This document shows positions 57,562 through 64,000 of a stretch of DNA of 64,000 nucleotides, in pieces. Under the pieces are notes generated by a model. That model worked only from the letters and a program-made list of their open reading frames with translations, did no database searches and was not told the origin of the DNA. This DNA comes from an uncultured Ruminococcus sp. (GTDB taxonomy: Bacteria > Bacillota > Clostridia > Oscillospirales > Acutalibacteraceae): positions 60,757 through 124,756 of the forward strand of contig CACZYF010000003.1 of the NCBI GenBank assembly GCA_902785355.1, given 5' to 3'. The stretch's first letter is position 1; every line of letters starts with the position of its first letter. A program made the translations under genes and the position numbers.

Positions 57562-58077
57562 GATTCGGTGTGTCATGCGACAAGATGTTTTTATAAACAA
57601 ACATGCCTCCATTCGTCAACAGGATTCTCAATTAAAACAGCAGAAAAAGGAATGAAAGAGGTGCGGGCTTAGCCCGCATTCGCTTTGTTCGGCGGCCAGC
57701 GAAGGCCGTCGTAACACAAAGGCGAAACCGGAGGTATATACCTAAGTATATACCACTCTTAACCTTTCGTCACACCATAGCTTCTGCCAAGTTTTATTGA
57801 AAGAAAAACGACACTTCTCCCCTACCCTATGTACTCGACACGTTTAGCACTCCACGAACTCAGTATAAACTTTTGCAGCAGCCGGTAACGGGACTTTGAA
57901 AGTGTATAATTCTATCAGAGAATAAAAACGGCGTTTTTTCATAAAAAGAACGCAGCACATGATCTGTAACCACCTGACGGAATTACCGTCATAGGTGCTC
58001 ACAAATCGTCTGTGTTGCGTTTTGAGTTATACTCCGAGTCTGTATCGGCAGAGGAAAAATATCTCGACAAATGCGAA
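57562..58077. other. Gene-free, hairpin-rich intergenic region
   Basis: No supportable gene. Three structures stand out: TGCGGGCT/AGCCCGCA (57662-57678), GGTATATA/TATATACC (57733-57754), and a long nested hairpin at 57949-58021 in which AACGCAGCACA pairs with TGTGTTGCGTT around CACCT-GACGG / CCGTC-AGGTG. The last could be a small structured RNA or a strong two-way terminator. Confidence 0.5.
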
Positions 58078-58110
58078 CAGCGGGGGGAGACGTTCGCCTC
58101 AACCCCGCTG
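58078..58110 (-). terminator. Hairpin after the lipase gene
   Basis: CAGCGGGG / CCCCGCTG 8-bp stem with a 17-nt loop, 12 nt after the stop on the minus strand; only a weak T-rich tail follows. Confidence 0.45.
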
Positions 58111-58122
58111 CTGTGAGCTATA

Positions 58123-60768
58123 TTATTGTGTATATACATTAACTCCGATCAAATAAGGAATACTCATCTGATTTAGATAATACTGAATCGCTGTGACGTC
58201 CATTAATTCCAGTGTACCGTTACCGTCAACATCACCTTGTTGCAGTATCTCATCTGTGTATGGCGTATCGATCTTGGTAAGCTTTCGTTGAACGAAGGTA
58301 GCGTCGGTAATATCAATATCGCCGTTATTGTTTACGTCGCCGAGTACGAACCTGCTAACACATTCCTTTTCCTCTCCGTTAGGCAGTATCTCTACTCCTG
58401 CTTCTGTATCATTCTCTAGTAACAGAAGCTTTTCTTCTTGCTGAATCGTGTTATCATCTTCATTTCGTACATTCACTAAAGCTCCTAACATTTCTTTATC
58501 TTTATCCAGAGCAACATTTTCAAACGATTTAATGATTGATGTATCATCTCCCAAAATATCTGTTTTAGCGACATAATAATCTAAAGTTCCGACATCATTT
58601 CCAACCATTTTCAGTATGTAGTTTTTATCGCTGGGGACAGCAAACATTTTATGATCGTCAACTGTTGTAACAATTACCTCACCGAAATGTGAATCATGAT
58701 AATCGACAACACCGCCTATTATTGAAGCAACCACTTTACCGTTTTCATCAACCATTTCAACATCGACAGGGCAGTAAGTTGCATACAACTTATACTCTAC
58801 TTTCATAAACGGACCCCAGCCAGATGTTTTCCATTCATCATGGAATTTCGGCGTTTCTGTGTAGGTGCTGATTGATTTACGACTTCTCATATAATCCAGA
58901 TAACGTGTAGGAGAATGTGCGGCAGCGTCGATCGCTCCGTTTTCATCGCTGAACCAAACAGATTCGCCCCACTTTCTCCATTTGTTCTCAACACGCCCCG
59001 AAGCAAGCCACTGTTTGACAGACGTTAACACATCCACTATATGACCGGGTACATAACTCACGGGATCTTGGAGATTTGATATATTGAATATATTATCAAA
59101 GCCTTTTACATTCGTTTGATCGCTGATTTTTGCCGTATCAGGCACAGCGAAATTATATCCGTAAAGGTTTTGTTTTCCTACTTCAGGCTCCAGCATATAT
59201 TCGACTAGATTAGCTACCGCCGCACCTCGACTATGCCCTGTGACAAAATATTTTATGTTTGAGCCTTCCGAGATACTTGTGTTGTATTTTGCTGACAAAT
59301 ACGTATCTATTCCCTTATATACGTGCGCAGCAGCAGAATTAAAGTTTTTATGAGGTTGATATCCTATTTGAAACGCAGAGTCAACGTCCAAATTTCCAAG
59401 CCAATCTAATGTACCCTGAGAAATATCTGTGATACTTCCGGAACCCCTTAAAGTCACTAACAAACAAATCGTTCCGTCGTTATCAACTGTTGAAGCTATG
59501 CTGTAGCAAACTTTTTCGGTACCATAAACGCTATAGTAATTGAAATAATTATATGGTTCAAATTGCGATAAACCTAAATCCAGATACCCTTGTCCGACCT
59601 TAACAGGATCATAAGCCGCATTTGCGAAAGTCATCATCAAGTGAGCGAGTTCGGGATTGTATTGGGTTGAGTCCCAAATATTTGCATAATAAGATAGATT
59701 ATGACTGAACCTTTCGCCTAATACCGTTAACTGTGAATCAGTAATCCACCAGCAATTATAGTGCTTCGTAACATCTTTCAGACAATTATTCCCCATTAGA
59801 TAATAATCTATGTCGATTTGTGACCAATCATCAGCACTGCCTGCATAATAAACAACATTTAGATTGTATATGTATTCAAATGCATTATAGTTTATCGTTT
59901 TAACACCTATACCAACAGATAGCTTCTCCAGATTTGAACAGCCTTGGAATGTTCCGTAACTTATAGTAGTAACACCATTTCCAATTACAGCACTTTTCAG
60001 TTTACCGCAACAAAAAAAGGCTTGAGATTTTAGCTGTGTTACATTGTCCGGTATAACTATAGTTGAAATTTTGGTATTAGCAAACGCTTCACTCCCAATA
60101 TAGTCAACGTTCTTAGGAATGTTTATGCTTGTTAATGAGCTCATAGAAAAAGCATAATCTTCAATGCGATTTACACTTTCGGGGATAACGATATTTATAA
60201 GACTATTGCAACCATGAAATGCAAATCGTGGTATTGTCGTAATACAATTAGGCAAATAAACTTCAGTCAGTCTATCACAGTTTTTAAATATATCATCGCC
60301 CATTTCAATTACACTATCTGGGATTCTTACATATGATAAACCTGTACTAGCGAACGCTTCTTTCCCTAAACTGATAACACTTTCCGGAATTGTTATACTT
60401 TCGAGATTCTTACAACCAATAAAAGCACCTTTATCAATGCTGTTTACACTGCTTGGAATAGATATATTAGTCAAATTCTCTAAATGTATGAATGCGCATC
60501 CACCAATATTATTTATTCCATATTCTATTATTACTCTTGTTATTGAAGTGCGTTCGCTATACCAAGGGGCCCTAGTGCCGTATGCAGAATAATCATACAT
60601 ATTACCCGATCCGTTTATGGTCAATACTCCATTATCACTGAGATTCCAACAGACATTATCACCACATTTTCCGCTTGTTTCAGCTTTTACGGTAATCGGA
60701 ACAACTGCAAATAAAGATAACAATATAGTCAGTATCAACACTATAGAAACTATTTTCTTTTTCATCAT
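58123..60768 (-). CDS. Secreted LRR_5 / class 3 lipase-like / dockerin protein
   Basis: 881 residues (first two codons are ATG ATG; GGGGG lies 4 and 7 nt upstream, so M2 may be the real start). Signal peptide MKKKIVSIVLILTILLSLFAV. Residues ~55-330 hold BspA-type LRR_5 repeats (AFIGCKNLESI, AFHGCNSLINI, TFQGCSNLEKL). Residues ~350-640 form an alpha/beta hydrolase of the class 3 lipase type with the nucleophile Ser near 512 in TGHSRGAAVANL. After a beta-rich stretch the protein ends in a dockerin-like pair (GDVNNNGDIDITDATFVQR, GDVDGNGTLELMDVTAIQ). Probably an extracellular esterase or lipase docked to a scaffold. It has the same structured leader as the 25848-28508 gene. Confidence 0.9.
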   Translation of the reverse strand: MMKKKIVSIVLILTILLSLFAVVPITVKAETSGKCGDNVCWNLSDNGVLTINGSGNMYDYSAYGTRAPWYSERTSITRVIIEYGINNIGGCAFIHLENLTNISIPSSVNSIDKGAFIGCKNLESITIPESVISLGKEAFASTGLSYVRIPDSVIEMGDDIFKNCDRLTEVYLPNCITTIPRFAFHGCNSLINIVIPESVNRIEDYAFSMSSLTSINIPKNVDYIGSEAFANTKISTIVIPDNVTQLKSQAFFCCGKLKSAVIGNGVTTISYGTFQGCSNLEKLSVGIGVKTINYNAFEYIYNLNVVYYAGSADDWSQIDIDYYLMGNNCLKDVTKHYNCWWITDSQLTVLGERFSHNLSYYANIWDSTQYNPELAHLMMTFANAAYDPVKVGQGYLDLGLSQFEPYNYFNYYSVYGTEKVCYSIASTVDNDGTICLLVTLRGSGSITDISQGTLDWLGNLDVDSAFQIGYQPHKNFNSAAAHVYKGIDTYLSAKYNTSISEGSNIKYFVTGHSRGAAVANLVEYMLEPEVGKQNLYGYNFAVPDTAKISDQTNVKGFDNIFNISNLQDPVSYVPGHIVDVLTSVKQWLASGRVENKWRKWGESVWFSDENGAIDAAAHSPTRYLDYMRSRKSISTYTETPKFHDEWKTSGWGPFMKVEYKLYATYCPVDVEMVDENGKVVASIIGGVVDYHDSHFGEVIVTTVDDHKMFAVPSDKNYILKMVGNDVGTLDYYVAKTDILGDDTSIIKSFENVALDKDKEMLGALVNVRNEDDNTIQQEEKLLLLENDTEAGVEILPNGEEKECVSRFVLGDVNNNGDIDITDATFVQRKLTKIDTPYTDEILQQGDVDGNGTLELMDVTAIQYYLNQMSIPYLIGVNVYTQ

Positions 60769-60781
60769 AAGTCCCCCTTAT

Positions 60782-60960
60782 AAAAAATGCGTAACCCGCG
60801 TGAACGAGCTACGCACGAAAAACACACAGCTCTTGCTGCGACGCAATTTATCAATCACTATGAAAGTACGTGAAAGAGAGCCTGTATTTTTACCGAAATA
60901 AAAATACACGCACTTCATAGTGGAAAAATGTTTAATTACGTCGCAACCTTATTCTACCAT
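60782..60960 (-). promoter_or_regulatory. Structured leader with terminator hairpin before the lipase/dockerin gene
   Basis: On the minus strand TTGCGACG pairs with CGTCGCAGCAA across a long inner hairpin (CACTATGAA..TTCATAGTG, inner TGTATTTTT/AAAAATACA, 60856-60919). Then come the box GTGTGTTTTTCGTGCG (60827-60812), a hairpin GCGTA-CTCG / CGGG-TTACGC (60814-60789), and ATTTTTT. GAGCT before the box can pair with AGCTC in the terminator stem, giving an exclusive alternative fold. It looks like an attenuating leader; ligand unknown. Confidence 0.6.
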
Positions 60961-61196
60961 ATTCCGGAAGTTCATGCAATCCAAATTTATGCATCTTCTT
61001 TTAGTTATTCTGCACATACGAAATATCACTTTAGCCGCAGAATAGCCGCATGGAGAAAAAGTTGGTTTTATCCGCTGAAAGGGAAGAAATGCTCTTGAAA
61101 GGGAACAAATAAGGCGATCTGTTTGCTGAAATCTCTTTTCTCGCCGTAAACCTGTAGAATCTGCCCGGGATAATCAACAGAGTTTTCATTTTTATC
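60961..61196. other. Gene-free region
   Basis: AT-rich sequence with no supportable gene between the lipase leader and the promoter of the tRNA-Trp half. Nothing recognisable beyond short repeats of GAAAGGGAA (61078, 61096). Confidence 0.4.
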
Positions 61197-61225
61197 TTGT
61201 CATTTTCAGCATTCGATGATATACT
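61197..61225 (+). promoter_or_regulatory. Strong promoter before the tRNA-Trp half
   Basis: TTGTCA (61197-61202), 17 nt, TATACT (61220-61225), about 85 nt upstream of the tRNA sequence. The transcript would pass a GCATGC/GCATGC palindrome (61249-61262) and end at the terminator at 61371. Confidence 0.7.
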
Positions 61226-61310
61226 AATTCTCGCACGAAAGAAAGCGGCATGCGCGCATGCTTTAGTCTTGTAGTCGGCGTTCCACTTCTTCGTTCAATC
61301 AAATACACAT

Positions 61311-61348
61311 AGGGGTATAGCTCAGTTGGTAGAGCAGCGGTCTCCAAA
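61311..61348 (+). pseudogene. 5' half of tRNA-Trp (CCA), truncated after the anticodon loop
   Basis: AGGGGTATAGCTCAGTTGGT and the following AGAGCAGCGGTCTCCAAA match the acceptor 5' strand, D arm, and anticodon stem and loop of bacterial tRNA-Trp. The expected ACCGC and the T arm are missing: the next bases are GGCTCAAGAGGAGACC. The sequence cannot fold into a tRNA. Truncation exactly at the anticodon loop suggests recombination or integration at this site. Confidence 0.85.
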
Positions 61349-61371
61349 GGCTCAAGAGGAGACCCTTTTTT
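61339..61371 (+). terminator. Intrinsic terminator built from the tRNA-Trp anticodon stem
   Basis: GGTCTCC (part of the tRNA) pairs with GGAGACC after a 12-nt loop, followed by CTTTTTT. The left arm is tRNA sequence, so the terminator arises from the fusion itself. Confidence 0.8.
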
Positions 61372-61542
61372 ATTGCCCTTTATACCGTAAGAATGGCTTA
61401 AACAGTGATGTTTTGGTCATTATTTTTTTGCCCTGATTTCAGTATCAGCCGTCTGAAATCGGCTCCGAAATCGCCCAAAATTTTGCTCATAGTATTGAAA
61501 TAGCATCATTTTAGTAGTACCCTCTGAAAAGCCATGAAAAAG

Positions 61543-61578
61543 GCCTCCAAATTCGCTCGATTTGGAGGCTGTCTTTTT
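61543..61578 (+). terminator. Intrinsic terminator upstream of the group II intron
   Basis: Perfect 10-bp stem GCCTCCAAAT / ATTTGGAGGC, 7-nt loop, then GTCTTTTT. It lies 51 nt before the intron's 5' end. Confidence 0.85.
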
Positions 61579-61628
61579 GCTCAAATGAATTAAAAATGAA
61601 GGATAAAAGAGAACGATTGAGAAGTATT

Positions 61629-64000
61629 GTGCGACACGTTCCTAACTGAAAAGGTTAGGCACTAATAAAAGAACGTAAAAGTTCACTAATTTATTAGGAG
61701 AACTGATAGTCCAAAAGGTGGAATGACGGGGTAACGCCCTGAAACGCCTTCCCTAATACTCCGACTGGCGTTTGTAACAATACAAGGGTCAGAAGCTCGG
61801 TGAAGTCGGCAGAGAGTAGTCCAAACAGGTTAAGCTGTGGAAAGTGTCCCAGAAGTGGGATATGCTACCTATATGCCGGGGGTCTATAAAATAACTATGG
61901 TGAGAATGAACGAAAATGTTCTGACGAAATTGCGAATGTACGGGTCTAAACTCAAGAGGCATAGAAATGTGTCTTTACCTGCAAATGGTAGTTAGTGTGG
62001 TAAAGTAAGAATGATACTTATGAAATACCATATAATGTTACAGGCATTATCCAGCTAACAGGCTCAAAGCAAGAACCTACGGTTATATATGCACAGATAG
62101 GATTATCGGAACGTGGAAAGCAGTCTAACACTACTTCATCAGTAGTGGTGGTGACGAATCATATAAGCACCTTTAATGACTGTGAGAGTGGTGGCACGAC
62201 CTGAGAAGCTCTTGTAATGAGAGCAGAGGAACAGCCACCAGTCATAGTTATACAAGTAGTTATAGGTAGATAAGTTCATAGCTTCGAGTATGACAAAGAA
62301 AAATGCTCCCGAAAGGAGAGTGTTGCCTATGACAAAAGTTGCAAAGCTACGCCATAATGAGTATTACGATATGCAGTCTATCTTTGATGAATTGTATGCT
62401 GACAGTCAAAAAGGTAAGATATTCCAAAACCTTATGGATATCATATCTGCACCTGAGAATATTAGGTTAGCATATAGGAACATTAAGAGAAACAGCGGAA
62501 GTAATACAAGTGGCACTGATAAAGCTACAATCAAAGACATACAGTCTATTCCAACAGATAAATATGTTGAGATTGTGCAAAGAAAACTAAGCTATTATAA
62601 ACCAAAACCTGTTAAACGTGTTGAAATCCCTAAATCTAATGGAAAATTACGTCCGTTAGGAATACCCACTATTATGGATAGATTAGTACAGCAATGTATT
62701 CTGCAAGTGCTAGAGCCAATCTGTGAAGCCAAGTTTCATGAAAGAAGCAACGGCTTCAGACCTAATAGGTCAACAGAAAATGCCATGGCACAATGCTATC
62801 GTATGATACAACAGCAAGGATTGCATTTTGTGGTGGATATTGATATCAAAGGTTTCTTTGATAATGTCAATCACAACAAGCTAATCAAACAGATGTGGAC
62901 TATGGGAATCAGAGATAAACAACTTATCTGCATTATTAAGACTATGCTGACAGCCCCTATTGTAATGCCAAATGGTGAAATTGTACACCCTACACGCGGA
63001 ACTCCACAAGGAGGCATATTATCGCCCCTGTTATCCAACATTGTACTCAATGAACTGGATTGGTGGATATCCTCTCAATGGGAAATCATGCCAACTAATA
63101 AGAGCTATTATGTTGGAGTCAACAAAAATGGTGCAATTAACATTGGTAGCACATATAGAGCACTCAGAAAGACTAACCTTAAAGAAATGTATATAGTCCG
63201 CTATGCTGATGACTTTAAAATTTTCTGTAGAAAACGCAGTGACGCTGACAAAGTATTCATAGCTGTCAAGCTATGGCTACAAGATAGGCTGAAACTTCAA
63301 ATCTCAGAAGGTAAAAGCAAAGTTGTAAATCTCAAACGACACTATTCTGAATTTCTTGGCTTCAAACTTAAAGCAGTCAAAAAGGGCACCAAATATGTTG
63401 TTCGCTCTCACATGAGAGATAAGGCTGTAAAGAAGGTCACCAATGAGCTTATAGAGCAAGTTAAGAAGATCCAACGACCAAAAGATAAAGGACAGGCTGT
63501 ATTTGAAATGCAGAAGTTTAATCAGATGGTTGAGGGTGTTCAAAACTACTATAGGTATGCCACGCACGTCAATATTGATTGCGACATAATTCAGAGACGT
63601 ATCAGCACGGTTATTAAAAACAGGCTTAGAAACAGGGTTAAAAAACAAGGGGTTATAAACAGCAAGCACATAAAAGAAAGGTATGGTGGAAGTCAGCAAA
63701 TCAGATTTGTTGATGATAGACCATTAGTGCCAATCGGATACGTGCAAACCAAGAATCCCATGTATAAAAAGAAAAGTGTTTGCAAATATACAGAAAACGG
63801 CAGAGCCGAGATACACAAAAATCTGCAATTTGATGATTATGTCCTATGGGTTATGAAGCAACTGCTATATAGCTATCAAAGGTCAGAAAGCATTGAGTTT
63901 ACAGATAATAAAATCTCACTCTATGCGGCTCAGTATGGCAAATGTGCAATTCTTGGAACAGTCCTTGATATTGAGGATATCCATTGTCACCATAAGCTAC
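61629..64000 (+). mobile_element. Group II intron, 3' end outside window
   Basis: The 5' boundary GTGCGAC at 61629 matches the GUGYG consensus of group II introns. About 700 nt of structured RNA follow (domains I-III), including GTGAGAGTGGTGGCACGACC (62183 region), before the reverse transcriptase gene in domain IV. The intron is a retromobile ribozyme. Domains V and VI and the 3' splice site lie beyond the window. It sits in gene-free DNA shortly after a terminator. Confidence 0.85.
62329..64000 (+). CDS. ltrA: Group II intron reverse transcriptase/maturase with HNH domain, 3' partial
   Basis: 557 codons from the ATG at 62329 (GAAAGGAG upstream) with no stop before the window end. Reverse transcriptase blocks are intact: RPLGIPTIMDRLVQQ, FVVDIDIKGFFDNV, GTPQGGILSPLLSN and the catalytic VRYADDF. 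A maturase region follows (~400-470), and the visible C-terminus has an HNH endonuclease pattern (YGKCAILG, then IEDIHCHH). The protein helps the intron fold and splice and copies it into new DNA sites. No frameshift seen. Confidence 0.95.
   Translation, partial: MTKVAKLRHNEYYDMQSIFDELYADSQKGKIFQNLMDIISAPENIRLAYRNIKRNSGSNTSGTDKATIKDIQSIPTDKYVEIVQRKLSYYKPKPVKRVEIPKSNGKLRPLGIPTIMDRLVQQCILQVLEPICEAKFHERSNGFRPNRSTENAMAQCYRMIQQQGLHFVVDIDIKGFFDNVNHNKLIKQMWTMGIRDKQLICIIKTMLTAPIVMPNGEIVHPTRGTPQGGILSPLLSNIVLNELDWWISSQWEIMPTNKSYYVGVNKNGAINIGSTYRALRKTNLKEMYIVRYADDFKIFCRKRSDADKVFIAVKLWLQDRLKLQISEGKSKVVNLKRHYSEFLGFKLKAVKKGTKYVVRSHMRDKAVKKVTNELIEQVKKIQRPKDKGQAVFEMQKFNQMVEGVQNYYRYATHVNIDCDIIQRRISTVIKNRLRNRVKKQGVINSKHIKERYGGSQQIRFVDDRPLVPIGYVQTKNPMYKKKSVCKYTENGRAEIHKNLQFDDYVLWVMKQLLYSYQRSESIEFTDNKISLYAAQYGKCAILGTVLDIEDIHCHHKL

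Noticed and set aside
60782-60960. T-box or cyclic di-GMP riboswitch
   Set aside because: No AGGGTGG-type T-box sequence and no GEMM core motif could be found in the leader.
61311-61371. Intact tRNA gene
   Set aside because: The anticodon 3' stem, T arm and acceptor 3' strand are missing.
61398-61490. Minus-strand 30-codon frame (MSKILGDFGADF..) as an integrase tail next to the tRNA half
   Set aside because: Too short and without recognised motif; could be the end of a lost element gene, but cannot be supported.

Overview
The window looks like a chromosome segment of a gut or rumen Clostridia bacterium, most like Ruminococcus or a relative in the Oscillospirales. The basis is the set of dockerin-like modules with repeated DATxIQR motifs, Pro/Thr/Glu linkers, BspA/LRR_5 and InlB-type repeat proteins, class C sortase pili, GGAGG ribosome sites, and the serine recombinase and group II intron types. 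Most large genes encode exported proteins or the signalling that could control them. No ribosomal or other housekeeping block anchors the taxonomy, so this is inference from gene content.

Layout. 1-5.7 kb (+): the end of a giant secreted repeat protein, a 52-aa peptide gene, and an LRR/dockerin protein. 5.9-6.2 kb: a non-coding element with terminal inverted repeats. 6.6-8.3 kb: a large serine recombinase. 8.4-22.2 kb: a signalling island in which five minus-strand genes (a PAS hybrid kinase with two receivers, an amino-acid-permease/histidine-kinase/receiver fusion, REC-GGDEF-EAL, a membrane HD-GYP protein, a membrane GGDEF protein) face a divergent PAS-GGDEF-EAL gene. Its evident currency is cyclic di-GMP. 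22.3-24.2 kb: glycogen branching enzyme. 24.3-25.7 kb: a small accessory block (membrane-anchored Cro/C1 regulator and a BrnT/BrnA toxin-antitoxin pair) bracketed by GGCGTAA repeat clusters.

25.8-35.8 kb (-): a sortase-assembled pilus locus in the order tip adhesin, backbone pilin, two sortases, followed by a dockerin/fibronectin-like secreted protein. 36.0-37.7 kb (-): a remnant of an HxlR regulator coupled by ATGA overlaps to an esterase and an SPL-type radical SAM protein. 37.9-45.0 kb (-): a second copy of the three-gene set seen at the left edge (giant repeat protein, ~53-aa peptide, LRR/dockerin protein). 46.0-55 kb (-): a PrsW-family protease and a 2,680-aa mosaic surface protein. 55.1-57.6 kb: a secreted helical protein of unknown function divergent from a TetR regulator. 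58.1-60.8 kb (-): an LRR/lipase/dockerin protein. 61.2-61.4 kb: a promoter, half of a tRNA-Trp gene and a terminator. 61.6-64.0 kb: a group II intron with its reverse transcriptase, running off the end.

Main points for follow-up: (1) the duplicated cassette of giant protein, YxxPxLEL peptide and LRR/dockerin protein, whose giant members share a C-terminal module; (2) a shared structured leader with a terminator hairpin before two dockerin-protein genes; (3) the permease-kinase fusion inside the c-di-GMP island; (4) the tRNA-Trp half turned into a terminated short transcript. Functions of the cassette peptides and leaders are unknown; all statements come from reading the sequence, without database searches.
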